Below, one piece after another: positions 1-9,859 of a DNA stretch of 64,000 nucleotides. Position 1 is the stretch's first letter. Every line of letters starts with the position of its first letter. Source of the DNA: Epiperipatus broadwayi (lineage: Eukaryota; Onychophora; Udeonychophora; Euonychophora; Peripatidae); contig JAQFVV010012402.1 of assembly GCA_028023455.1 (NCBI GenBank), positions 10,830,292 through 10,894,291 of the forward strand, read 5' to 3'. The translations under genes were made by a program, and so were the position numbers. The notes under the pieces were generated by a model, which saw only the letters and a list, made by a program, of their open reading frames with translations, was not told where the DNA came from and made no database searches.

Positions 1-636
1 AATAAATCGGAAGATGGCACCATCTTACAGAACTTTTAAAAACGAATTCAATACGTGTTTAACGAATATTTTCGTATAAAAACTGGCTGAGTTAGAGTGA
101 TGTCAGATGTCAACGAGGAGCCTCGTAAGAGGCGGGGAAAGAGTTAATTAGTAGCCATGCAAATGCGTTGTTTATATTTTAATTAGTAGCCACCACTGCG
201 TATTTTTTAATTTTTTAACTTTCATTTATTTTTCAATATAATTTTAACATTCACATATACACGCATTTATCATTTCTTTGTTTACTCTCACACATATATA
301 TTTTAAGATCAATTTATTATTTAGTTTTTAAGATTACTTTTTTCCTTAACTCGAATGAAAAGAGATTTATATTTTTAAACTTTACATTACATTTTAACTA
401 ATGATAATATTTAAAAAAAACTCTTTAACTTCTTTTATGAAACTTTAACTTGACACTTCTAAAGCGAATCCCCCTCCCCCTTTTAATTAATTAATTCTTT
501 AACCGCCTCTTACGAGGCATCTCGTCGACATCTGACGTCACTCTAATTCTGCTAGTTTTAATGGTAGAATATTTGTTTGACAGTTATTGATTAGGTTTTT
601 AAAAGTTTTGTAAGATGGTGCCCTCTTCTGAATTAT
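1..636. repeat. Fold-back (long terminal inverted repeat) element, MITE-like
   Basis: The first ~160 bases reappear as an imperfect reverse complement at about 478-636. Shared blocks include the outer GGCACCATCTTA, a TTAGAGTGANGTCAGATGTC block and a GCCTCGTAAGAGGC block. The spacer between the arms (~170-475) is plain AT-rich sequence with no open frame of note. Each arm carries its own perfect small hairpin, GCCTC-GTAA-GAGGC, at 120-133 and 505-518. The left end sits at the window edge, so the true boundary and any target-site duplication cannot be judged. Long arms with no coding capacity suit a non-autonomous DNA transposon or fold-back element. The superfamily is not recognised. Confidence 0.75.
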
Positions 637-689
637 TTTACAAGTAAAAAATCAAAAAAACCGCATTTAAAACTAAACAAAGAAGAACC

Positions 690-750
690 TTGTCGGTGAT
701 TGGCTGTCAGCCGGCTCTCAGCTGAAAAAGACATTCTGATTGGCTGGAAA
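690..750. promoter_or_regulatory. Pair of inverted CCAAT boxes around a GC-rich dyad
   Basis: Two copies of GATTGGCTG (reverse CCAAT, the NF-Y type site) lie at 698-706 and 738-746, exactly 40 bases apart. Between and around them is the dyad GCTG-TCA-GCCGGC-TCT-CAGC. This is the most GC-rich patch in the first few kilobases. No TATA box or downstream coding exon can be assigned to it, so a promoter role is inference only. Confidence 0.3.
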
Positions 751-1424
751 GAACAAAGAAACTGCCTGATCAAAGAAAATAAAGAAAAACGCTGAGATTT
801 TCATTTCGAATGTAATTTAAGTATTAAAAAAATATAAAATGAGAAATTAAAATAGTTTTTTAAAAAATATACTAAAAAAACAAAGTTATTTTCAAAAAAT
901 ATTGAAGATTTTAGTAAAAATATTTAAGATTTAGCAAAAAGAAATCTTTACTTTTCCATAACGTAAAATTGAAAAAAAGTGTTTGCGTCAGCACTTTTTT
1001 GTTTAGACATTCGCTTTATATTTGCCAAAATTGAATATATTTTATAATAAATAAATAGCAATTTATTTTTGAAAGAACTTTCGTTCTCTTTCATAACCTG
1101 AAAAATTAGTAATATACTTTTTATAAACGTATCTGAGTTGAATTTAATATTATAGGCGAATATGTTTTAACAATAGGCTTTGTCTTCAGTTTGTGAGTTG
1201 GCCAATTAAAAGATTTGATTTTTACCTCATACAACCAATAATATAATTAGCGGTTAAAGGGTTAACTGTAACTTTTATTTCAAAACTCTTAAACTTTTAA
1301 TTTTATGTTTCTTTTATGAAAGATTTTTATTTTAATAATTTTTTTAAACAAAATTATTATGTGCCAACACAATATTGGTACTATATATATATATCTTCAA
1401 AAATAAACTATATTGAATATATAT
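751..1424. other. AT-rich non-coding stretch
   Basis: No open frame, RNA gene or recognisable repeat was seen here beyond short A/T runs. Confidence 0.6.
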
Positions 1425-1710
1425 ATTTTGTAAATAATATGTTGTAAAATATATTCTACTAGTGTACTTAAACAATTATCAACTATTATGGTACTAAGTC
1501 TTTGATACAAAACAATATTTGTTACTTTTCTGAGCCAAGCTTTTGATATAGTGTACCTTTATCAAAGCTATTGCCATGTTTTGATAATGATACACTATAC
1601 TGATAGCCTGACTCACTGTAGTAACAAATATTGTTTTGTACACAAGATTTATTATGGTAATAGGTGATAATTGTCTACATGCTCTAGTGGGAATATATTT
1701 TATTACATAT
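1425..1710. repeat. Fold-back element, ~285 bp
   Basis: The two halves are near reverse complements around a centre near 1565. Matching blocks are ACAATTATCANCTATTA, ACAAAACAATATTTGTTAC and ATAGTGTANC, and the ends share AATATATTC near CACTAG. There is almost no spacer and no coding capacity. The flanks are TA-rich, so a TA target duplication would be invisible. It is a MITE-like palindromic element of unknown family. Confidence 0.7.
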
Positions 1711-3330
1711 ATATTTTATATTTATACATCTTCAAAAATAACAAAAAATGTAATGCATATTATATATATCTAAAATTGATAGTATTAAGGTCTGAATACA
1801 GAAAGTTGACATTTTATAGAAAAAAATTATATATATATATATTATTTTAATCATATTTGTAAAATTTATGGTTATCATTTATTGATTAAAAAATTAGAAA
1901 TAGGGGGCAAAAATAATATTTTAAATGATTAAAAAGAATTTATTGAACTGTAAAAAAATTAAAATTAACATCCATTATCATGTTCAAATAGTGATAATTC
2001 ATCTTTCTGTGAGTGCATAATAATAATAATCTGCTCACCCTTCAAATGTGCGCAGTGCTGGCTCATTCTCTTGATTTATGATATATACTAGTTACATTTT
2101 TTTAAAACTGATAAAAATATAACCAAATAAAATTTATGTATGATAATTTCTCCTCATTAATTTCAGTTATTGGTAACTAGACAATATTTACTTGTAATTT
2201 GTTTCTGTTGTCAATTCTTTTAATATAGTTTATTTTAGCATCTCAAATTTAGAACTATATCATTAAACTAACAAAACAACAAAAATACTTTGTTATTTAA
2301 TATTATATGATCCAAAAACAATCCTCAAAGTGGCTAAAGTCACTTATGTTATTAAAATATTTATAGTTGTTGAAAACATTCTAAAAAATATTGGTGTAGC
2401 AATTGATGGCTGACTCTGATATTCAGGATCCATGGATCAGGGTTCAATGTTCAAAATCCTTATGAACTTCTGAGCAATAAACTATTTGAATGCTATTTTT
2501 TGATTCAAAACATCAAATGCATAAAAGTTGAATTTATCTTGTAGAGTGATAGTTAATTTAAAAATTTATTTATGTGATGCACCCCCTATGATTTCTCTTG
2601 AAATATAAATAAACAATAACACTTTAATATTTTTTAAATAGTTATAATGGTGATGTTGATATAAAGTTCTGCAAAGAATATTGGCATTTTATTACTTTTA
2701 AGATATGCTGATGATGAATACAATAAGATAAAAATTTAAAACTACAAAATTGTTACTTAGAACCAGTTATTTAGTATTTTTTTAAATAGCAATTTTGAAT
2801 CTATTTTAAGTTACAACATATTTGATTTGATGAGATGAATTTCAAAAATATTTTAAGCTTTAAGAAATAATAGTTATGAATTTTCCAATTCCTAAACCAG
2901 TGGCCACATATTATATCAGTACATATTAAACAAAGTATTGCATGAATCTTACAGTTTACTTTCAGCCTTTCCATTAGGGACAGTAATCCATTTCTATCAC
3001 TTTCTCCAGAACCATTTATCATGCATAATTAATGGATATTTTAGAATAATATCAACTCAATTTTCAGAATAGTTTAAGGAAAATAGACTCAATATAGTTT
3101 GTGATTTGCTTGGCCCTACAACTTAATATCCATTAATTAATCAAACGTACACTAAATGACTCTGAAGCAGTATGAAAGTTGGGTTTGATTTTTATTACTG
3201 CACATAAAATACAGAAGTTAATAGAAAATAAAAAATATAATATATGTATCCAATAATATTATAATAATAAAAGTACAATATATATATATATATATATGTG
3301 TGTTAATTCTAATATTTTCACGGATAAAAG
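1711..3330. other. AT-rich non-coding stretch with a TA microsatellite at its end
   Basis: No gene recognised. The longest open frame (2801-3022, minus) has no similarity I know and looks like chance. A TA dinucleotide run lies at about 3279-3297, just before the Penelope-like element. Confidence 0.55.
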
Positions 3331-3957
3331 ATGCATATTATTATTACTATTTGCGGGATATTCCGTGTAGTGAAAAAGCTAAATGCTGACGTTTCAGTAC
3401 AATATCAAGTACCTTCCTCAGAGCATCCTCTTTCTCAAATCATAAGAATGCACGTGAGATTTAAAAACGTTTTTATCGTTTTCTTTCTCCTCATATTTAA
3501 ATTCTATTGGTTGAGAAGTTTTAAAATTTATTTTCTCTTCCAATAGCTTCTTCCAAATGTTGTTAATCTTCTTTAATTCACACCTTTCATTTATGCTCTT
3601 GGGCCTTTTAAAAATCACTATAGCTTCTTTTAGAAATCTCTGGTCATATTGTTCAATTTTTGCTAAAATATTTGGGTTTTTTTCAAAATTGATATCATGA
3701 TTTGTTAATTTTATATGAGAATAAATAACTGATGAATAGAATTTTTCTCTCACTGCCAGAATGTGTTCTTTCTTTCTTTCTAATATTTATTCTACAATTA
3801 ATCTGTCCTATATATATATGTATGTGGACAGACTCTACATGGAATTTCATATACACCATGACACTCCAAAGCAATTTTATATTTAGGAAGTGGAAATATT
3901 TCACTAATTTTTTTATAAGTAGTGTAAATTGTGTGAATATTATTATTTTTTTTAAAA
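3331..3957 (-). pseudogene. Penelope-like element C-terminal fragment with GIY-YIG endonuclease (minus copy)
   Basis: Read on the minus strand, this copy contains the GIY-YIG region (YIGQINCRINIRK) followed by the C-terminal block ending in DLRKRML-stop at 3418. The nuclease start and the C-terminal block lie in different frames; the break is near 3750, where the plus copy reads through, so a frameshift has occurred. The 5' end is cut at the NNNIHTIYTTYKKI segment, where the plus copy abuts. It matches the plus copy closely, including the hammerhead motif that follows. It is non-functional as it stands. Confidence 0.8.
3382..3427 (-). ncRNA. Type I hammerhead ribozyme motif of the Penelope-like element (minus copy)
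   Basis: On the minus strand: GATGCT (stem I) - CTGAGGA (core CUGANGA) - stem II GGTAC/GTACT with an 8-base loop - GAAAC - GTC (cleavage triplet) - AGCATT (stem I). Stem I pairs over six positions, the last one G-T. Helix III would be only ACGT, a palindrome, so two RNAs could form it together. An unpaired A sits between the core and stem II. Minimal HHRs of this kind are established in Penelope-like elements. The core is complete here. Confidence 0.75.
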
Positions 3958-4854
3958 AAAATAGAAAATAATAATCAATTACCTTTTTTAGATGTTTTGA
4001 TTGAAAGAAGGGAAGATGGTTCTTTATCCCATGGTATATATAAAAAACCAACACCCACTGGGAGATAACTGCATTTTTCCTCTCATCACTATCCTGCACA
4101 ACTATTTTCAGTAAAAAAGACATTATTGGATAGAACAAAGAGACTTTCTGATGATAGCCATTTTCACCAGGACCTTTTTGCTACTAATAAAATGCTTCTT
4201 CATAACGGTTTTAATTACAACATTATTAATAGGGCTTAAACATATCAAAAGAAAAAAGATTTTGATACATCAAAAATTAAGACAATTTTGCCATATATAA
4301 AAGGAGTAACTGATAGAATTGGTAACATTTTAAAAAATAATAATATTCACACAATTTACACTACTTATAAAAAAATTAGTGAAATATTTCCACTTCCTAA
4401 AGATAAAATTGCTTTGGAGTGTCATGGTGTATATGAAATTCCATGTAGGGTCTGTCCACATACATATATAGGACAGACTAATCGTAGAATAAATATTAGA
4501 AAGGAAGAACACATTCTGGCAGTGAGAGAAAAATCCAATTCATCAGCTATTTATTCTCATATAAAATTAACAAATCATGATATCAATTTTGAAAAAACAA
4601 ATATTTTAGCAAAAATTGAACAATATGACCAGAGATTGCTAAGAGAAGCTATAGAGATTTTTAAAAGGCCCAAGAGCATAAATGAAAGGTGTGAATTAAA
4701 GAAGATTAACAACATTTGGAAGAAGCTATTGGAAAAGAAAATAAATTTTAAAACTTCTCAACCAATAGAATTTAAATATGAGGAGAAAGAAAACGATAAA
4801 AACGTTTTTAAATCTCACATGCATTCTTATGATTTGAGAAAGAGGACGCTCTGA
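3958..4854 (+). pseudogene. Penelope-like reverse transcriptase C-terminus plus GIY-YIG endonuclease
   Basis: One frame runs for about 300 codons with only two in-frame TAA stops (4066-4068 and 4237-4239). In order it shows the late RT block NNNQLPFLDVLIERREDG, then YKKPTPTGR just before the first stop, LHFSSHHYP after it, a linker, and the GIY-YIG nuclease from about 4410. The nuclease has CHGVYEIPC (the GIY strand), TYIGQT (the YIG strand), an arginine-rich NRRINIRK helix, and the C-x2-C plus downstream histidines (EEH, YSH, NHD) typical of Penelope nucleases. Roughly the first half of a normal Penelope ORF, including the catalytic RT palm, is missing. The frame ends at a TGA lying inside the ribozyme core. 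The element class normally makes an RT that primes on DNA nicked by the nuclease. Confidence 0.88.
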
Positions 4855-4890
4855 GGAAGGTACTTGATATTGTACTGAAACGTCAGCATT
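4845..4890 (+). ncRNA. Type I hammerhead ribozyme motif of the Penelope-like element (plus copy)
   Basis: Order: GACGCT - CTGAGGA (4851-4857) - stem II GGTAC/GTACT - GAAAC (4877-4881) - GTC - AGCATT. The predicted cut is after C4884. Compared with the minus copy, stem I has a C-A mismatch (GACGCT instead of GATGCT), leaving a firm 3-bp core of stem I. Helix III is the 4-base palindrome ACGT. The TGA stop codon (4852-4854) of the nuclease frame is part of the CTGA core. Confidence 0.72.
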
Positions 4891-4937
4891 TACCTTTTTC
4901 ACTACACGGAATATCCCGCAAATAGTAATAATAATAT

Positions 4938-6084
4938 GACATATATATATATATATAATTAAGTCCCTTTTTAAATCTTATTTATATCCATAATTTTGTA
5001 AATAAGATTGTATGTTTAAAGTAATAATCAGTAAATAATAAATTCTTTATAACAGCTATATAAATACCAATAATAATTTTACACATAGAAAGCCTTTTCA
5101 ACACCTAGTTTGGTGCCCTTTTCAAATATTAATAATCTATTTAACATTAATAAACTATTTCAGACATAAAACCATCTAGTGTTCGATAATGGAATTAAAA
5201 CAAGCAATGACAATATAAATCATTAAAATAAATCAAAACCCTCATATATAAATCCAATAATTACAAAATAATTGACTATAGACTAACAATACATTAAATA
5301 AATATTAAAAGCATTTTTTACAATTATATATATAACATTTTATATAATTTTCCATTCGTTTTTAATTAACCAATTGTTAACGAAATTTATAAAAGTCTTG
5401 TAAATATTCATGTTTCATATATATATATATATGTCTTCTTTTTAGACCTTTGGTGTAATTTAAAGAATTAATACTTTTTGTAGCATCTATTCTATGCCAA
5501 TATTTCAAGTAATGAATGTATAATGCAGATTTATCATTTCTATAGCATTTTGGTTTTGAATATAATCAAAAATATTTTAGATCATTAACATACATGTAAT
5601 TTATTTCGTAATGACTAAAAATTTAATATAAAAAAATTAATAAATCAAACCATTAGTTTTAAATGATTGCATACACAACAATAAATAAAAAGAATTAATT
5701 AATATAACAAAGGATAATATATATCAATTTGTTTTGTATATGTGCACACTTGTTTAAATAATGATTAAAATATTTAAAATTTACTGTAATAAAATAAATA
5801 AATTTTATTTTCAAAGAGATATTTATAATATTTATAAATTATAATCAATCAAATTGATATTAACAAGTTAATAATAAACTTGCTTATTTGAATGTTTTAA
5901 AAAAAATCTGAATATAAATAAATTGTTTTAAAAAATGTCTTTGAAATTAATACATTTAAAAAAGCAGATGTGTTATTTTCATGCAATTTCAAATTCTTCT
6001 GTTTGCCCAGGAATTTAGTTTAAACATTGTAAATTAATACACTGTACCAGGCTTATACACACCTGCACATATATAATGTAATAT
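4938..6084. other. AT-rich non-coding stretch
   Basis: No gene or repeat family recognised. There are short TA microsatellite runs near 4943-4957 and 5418-5432. Confidence 0.55.
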
Positions 6085-6155
6085 ATAAGGATTCGAACTC
6101 AGACTTTCACACAACTCTCAACACTTCATGCTATCTCATATTGCGGATCCATCTG
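6085..6155 (-). repeat. tRNA-like sequence, probable SINE head
   Basis: The minus strand shows an A-box-like GATAGCATGAAGTG and, about 40 bases on, a perfect B box GAGTTCGAATCC. That is the RNA polymerase III promoter layout of a tRNA. The acceptor stem does not close, so it is not a working tRNA gene. A tRNA-derived SINE remnant or tRNA pseudogene is most likely. Confidence 0.45.
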
Positions 6156-6827
6156 ATCATACACATATTGAAAAGATAAATAATCACCAATATATGTACT
6201 TCATGCTAAGCTAGCAATCATCAGTTGGTCTAGATTACTATCCCCCCCCACACACACATATAATCAGTGCTCAGTTTTATATTAAGATGGCCAATCTTCA
6301 TACTTTAGTGGACAGGCTTCAAACTATCCAACCCACAACTCTCCAACCATCCATTTCATTGAAAATCTGATGATGGAACATAATACATTTGTCCTTTTAA
6401 AATACCCATCATATAAAAATAAAATGAAATTGTAGTAATATTTATTGGATGCTTAGATAAATTAGTGAAACGTTTTTAATTTCCAACAACAGAAAATATT
6501 TTTTATTATCTTCTTGAGGGTGCTTTCAGTGTGATACAACAGAATTTATTACACATACAAGTGAAAAGGCAAAGCAAATATTAGATGCTTAGATGTAAAT
6601 TGATATATTTAGACAATAGTTATATTAGATAAAGTAGCCAACAAAAATAAAAATAAAATAGTAGTGACTTTTATTAGATGCTTAGAAGTAAATTGGTATA
6701 ACATTTAAATACTGGTTATATTAGATATTTAACCAATATTATAAACATGTACATATCAGTTTCACCACAATTGCTGATTTAAATTAAATTATTAATTTAT
6801 TAATATAATTTATTAAACATAATATTA
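6156..6827. other. AT-rich non-coding stretch
   Basis: Nothing recognised apart from a short C-run/AC-repeat at about 6241-6258. Two similar phrases (TTAGATGCTTAGATGTAAATT at 6579 and a relative near 6657) hint at a decayed duplicated segment. Confidence 0.5.
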
Positions 6828-8290
6828 TTGTTTCATATTTTAAAAATAAGGAGCACAGATAAGATTGTAGTAATTATCATGGAATATTGTTATCTACTGC
6901 AGCAGAGATACTTTCAAACAGTATATTGGATCTTTCCAGTTATAGATAAAGGATTATCAGAAATTGTTTGTGGTTTAGAAAATCAAGAAGCATTAATACA
7001 AGACCAGTATTAGGAGCAAAGGAATTATTTATATATTGCTTTTATTAGCTTGGTCAAGGCATTTGACTCAATTACTTGATCAAGTCCATAATACTTTGTC
7101 TGGAGTTATATATGGTAGTTGGTTAGCAATCAAAGCTTTTTCATATTATAAAGCTTCTACATTATGGAATGATAGGTAGTTTATTAGTATAGCTTCATAA
7201 ATCAGGATTCAAGATGTAATACAGATTTGATAAATTTAAGTAAGTTAAAAGCAAAAACATCATTTGGCTTCTGAATTTATAATATGCTAATGATTGTGTC
7301 ACTCTTTCCAATTTAAAAGATATTTTACAGAAGGTGTATAATATTTTGGAAGCAATATATAAAGGTTTGGTTTAATAATTAATGTTAAAAAAACTCCAGT
7401 GATAGAAGAAAAATTTTCAGCAACTTTTAGTTTAGCTGATTGACAACTTGAGAAAATGAATCAATTTAAAAATCTTACTAACTTTTTAATAGAAAGATAG
7501 AATATTTCACTGCAGTATGTAATCACTGCAATTAAATTAGAGATGTTCAGTTATCTAATTATTAAAATTTCCTTCCACTTTTTCTTATTTGCATTGCTGA
7601 ATTATATTTTTTTGAAATTATTTCAGTTATAGAAGAAAGAGTACTGAGATTTAAAGCCCTGATGATGACTGCTGGACAGTTGAAACTGTAAAAAAATAAA
7701 ATAGATCATATGTTAAACTGCATTATAAAGTGTCATTGAAGGTGTATATGGTGTATTATATTATCTAATTATTGTATGAAAGTTAAACTTGATCCCCTTA
7801 TTGATGTAACCTAAAGGTTAAATCACCCTTAAAATACTTGTTAACATTTATAAATATAATGGCATGATTATGAGATCAATTATTTTTGATTTTCTGGATA
7901 TGATATTATAGAATCTACCATTGTACAACCACATATTCATTGAACTGGACATGCAAGATGAATGAATATTACAAGACTTTCTAAAAATATATTTTACAAT
8001 GAATTTGAGCATGAATCTTGTGGTAGAGGTAAACCTCATTTATATTACAAAGATTATCTCAAAGGGAAGTATTGATTGTTTTCATTAGGAAGATATAGTT
8101 GAGGATAAAATAAAATGGAAAATTACAATTGAATAAGATGGTGAATATCTGGAAAAAAATGTTGCTGCAAAATCACAAAATATTATATAAATAGAATAAA
8201 TGGTTCAGCATGTTCTATATGTGGACATACATATGGTTAGTCAATTTGTTTTTCTATTCTTTTGGAGTAGGAATGACCATTTTCACTTAG
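6828..8290 (+). mobile_element. Decayed LINE: RT palm to C-terminal zinc finger
   Basis: Fragments of a LINE polymerase can be followed through many stops and frameshifts. FISLVKAFDSI (usual F-D-x-x-K-A-F-D-S) lies near 7045. A damaged catalytic motif reads YANDCVTLSNLKDILQKV (second Y-A-D-D aspartate kept, first changed to N) near 7280. LIINVKKTPV follows near 7375. FEHESCGRGKPHLYYKDY near 7995 matches the conserved C-terminal GRP..RYKD region of many APE-type LINEs, and ACSICGHTYG near 8205 is the start of the terminal C2H2 finger. The order is right for one ancient insertion. The endonuclease half is absent. Clade unresolved; inactive. Confidence 0.65.
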
Positions 8291-8361
8291 CATAGCTGCT
8301 ATTGCTGTTGATACATATACATACAGATTGTATTACTTTAATAATATTAGATACGTAATGT

Positions 8362-8600
8362 CTCTATAATTAGTTGCCAAAAAGATTTTTAACATTGGGT
8401 AAAAAAAAGGTTTATTCTGTATTCTTATTTATTAACAGCAGCTGAGTGCTCTTTTGACCAGAGAAACCAGATTCATGAGTGCTATGAATTTGGATTCTTT
8501 AGCCAAAAGCATACTCAGCCATTGTTAATAAATAAAGATACTGAATAAACCGTCCCCTTAGTCAATGTTAGACCTGTTTTGGGGAACTAATTACAAACAA
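8362..8600. repeat. Fold-back element, ~240 bp
   Basis: Arms of about 110 bases are imperfect reverse complements around a centre near 8480. Shared blocks are AATTAGTT, AACATTG, GGTTTATTC and TTATTTATTAACA. It has no coding capacity and no ribozyme core. The arms are clearly more diverged from each other than those of the 22.65 kb element, so this is probably older. Confidence 0.6.
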
Positions 8601-9125
8601 GTTAAGAAAATGGATTACAACTTCGAATACTAATGCATTTTTTTTAAAGACTAAAACAATATTTTAAAATAAATGAAATATTATAGTAAAATATAAAAAA
8701 TAAATAAAATGTATGATAATTTAAAGATTTATAATCCATATTAATTATGATTCATAGGAAAGTATTGCTTAATATCTAATAATAAAAACATTTATTAAAA
8801 TATGTTTTGTTGATTTATAAAAAATTGCTGTATGATTGGCAGAATTTGTTACTTAGTATCATGTTATAGTAGGTTAGCAACAGCCCCATAAAATTTTATA
8901 TTTGAAACTGAATTTTCTATTTATTAAATGTTCCATATTTATAGATGTATTCTGATAATGCAGAAATCAATCACAAATTATTATTAATGATTATCATTTG
9001 ATCAGAGTATCCTTAAAACAGGCAAAACTATCTATATGTATTGCCACTCAGTGCAAGCTAAAGTAATCAATGGATGTCAGAAGGTTAGTGCATAAAATAC
9101 CAATCTAGTGCCTACTCATCCAATA

Positions 9126-9167
9126 TTCCCAGACTAGTTTCTGGCTTGTGGCCTTCATCAGTGAGGA
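9126..9167 (-). ncRNA. Hammerhead ribozyme motif, fold-back family (copy 1, left arm)
   Basis: Minus strand: TCCTCA - CTGATGA (perfect core) - A - GGC/CACAA/GCC stem II - A - GAAAC - TA - GTC - TGGGAA. Stem I pairs CTCA with TGGG (one G-T) plus a closing pair beyond one mismatch. Helix III is ACTAGT, a 6-base palindrome. All core residues are present. Stem II is only 3 bp with an A-A mismatch beside the core, so activity may be weak. Confidence 0.6.
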
Positions 9168-9205
9168 GCCTTGGATCTTAGGTGCAGTGCTCTCATATCC
9201 AAGGC

Positions 9206-9247
9206 TCCTCACTGACAAAGGCCACAAGCCAGAAACTAGTCTGGGGA
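9206..9247 (+). ncRNA. Degenerate hammerhead motif (copy 1, right arm)
   Basis: This has the same architecture as the left-arm unit on the opposite strand, with a better stem I (TCCTCA/TGGGGA, 6 bp). The core reads CTGACAA instead of CTGANGA: the invariant G8 is changed to A. It should therefore be inactive. Confidence 0.55.
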
Positions 9248-9522
9248 TATTGGATGAATAGGCACTAGGTGGAGATTTTATACACAAGCCTTCTGGCATC
9301 CATTGGTTACTCTGGCTTGCACTGAGTGGCAATATGTATAGAGATTTTTGCCTGTTTTAATAACAGTTATGAGCAAGCATAAGAAATGGTGATCATGTGG
9401 TGTTTATTGGCTTAAAATTATAGTACCCTGTTGCCTAGTATCTTAACATAATATTCAACCTAAAGGTAAGGTGAAGGTCACAAGCAATGAGCTATTATGA
9501 TTATCTTTGATAGTAAAATCAT

Positions 9523-9591
9523 GTGCAGTTTAGTTCAGTGGTAGAATGACAGATTCGTGAACAAAAGGTTCTTGAATGAAGCATAACTTGT
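9523..9591 (+). repeat. tRNA-like sequence (tRNA pseudogene or SINE head)
   Basis: A very good A box and D arm are seen: TTAGTTCAGTGGTAGAATG. An anticodon-like segment follows, then a B box decayed to GGTTCTTGAATG. The T arm and acceptor stem do not close, so it is not a functional tRNA. It is unlike the minus-strand SINE family at 16.5, 62.3 and 63.9 kb. Confidence 0.5.
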
Positions 9592-9742
9592 ATTGATATT
9601 TGAACATTACATGGCTTTCAGAACAGCTAAGCATTTGATTATTTTTATTTTATAAGTAGTAATTTGTTTACTATTCTTTTGATATATTTTTGGGACTCTA
9701 TCACACATATTAACTGTTTTTATATCAAACAATTCAAAACAA

Positions 9743-9832
9743 AGCAAAACTCTCCATATAGTAGTGCCATCTTGTGCTAACAATAGCAATCAATGGATGC
9801 TAGTATGAGATAGTGATCATGTGATGTTTAGT
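9743..9832. repeat. Deleted fragment of the hammerhead fold-back family
   Basis: It contains the family terminus GCAAAACTCTCCATA, then ATCAATGGATGCTAG, then directly the tail block GATAGTGATCATGTGATG. The whole ribozyme-bearing interior is missing. Confidence 0.6.
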
Positions 9833-9859
9833 GTTTTTATATCATTAAGATGCATTATA

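Larger units (their letters stand above)
3331..4937. mobile_element. Penelope-like element: two 5'-truncated copies joined head to head
   Basis: A minus-strand copy (3331-~3957) and a longer plus-strand copy (~3958-4937) meet near 3957 in a T-run/A-run junction. Both outer ends are the element's 3' end and carry the same terminal block (TTTGCGGGATATTCCGTGTAG on the left, its reverse complement on the right). The plus copy keeps the reverse transcriptase C-terminus and the GIY-YIG nuclease; the minus copy keeps only the nuclease part. Penelope-like elements are known to insert as partial and inverted arrays, and this fits that habit. No clear target-site duplication is seen because the flanks are TA repeats. 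Confidence 0.85.
9014..9358. repeat. Hammerhead-bearing fold-back element, copy 1
   Basis: Ends are AAAACAGGCAAAA and its reverse complement. Arms of ~165 bases are near-identical inverted repeats sharing blocks such as CACTCAGTGCAAGC and ATCAATGGATG. The centre is near 9187. Each arm contains a 42-base hammerhead unit pointing the opposite way from the other. After the right end, a conserved tail (AGCAAGCATAAGAAATGG and GATCATGTGGTGTTTATTGG, to about 9420) recurs beside other copies, so the mobile unit may include it. Relatives lie at 9743, 41817, 47574 and 60601. It resembles animal retrozymes in size and ribozyme type, but the inverted layout is unusual. Confidence 0.75.

Noticed and set aside
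2403-2460. Possible tRNA-like sequence (GGCTGACTCTGATA ... GGGTTCAATGTTC)
   Set aside because: The B box is imperfect, arms do not fold and no A-rich tail is present.
3695-4138. 147-codon minus-strand frame across the Penelope-like junction
   Set aside because: Its C-terminal third is nuclease from the minus copy, but the rest is antisense to the RT of the plus copy; it is an artefact of the inverted join.
7659-7689. CTGATGA ... ACTG-CTGGA-CAGT ... GAAAC-TGTA resembling a hammerhead core
   Set aside because: Core-like words and a stem II are present and GTA could be a cleavage triplet, but the flanks (AAGCC and a run of A) cannot form stem I, and no second copy exists in the window.
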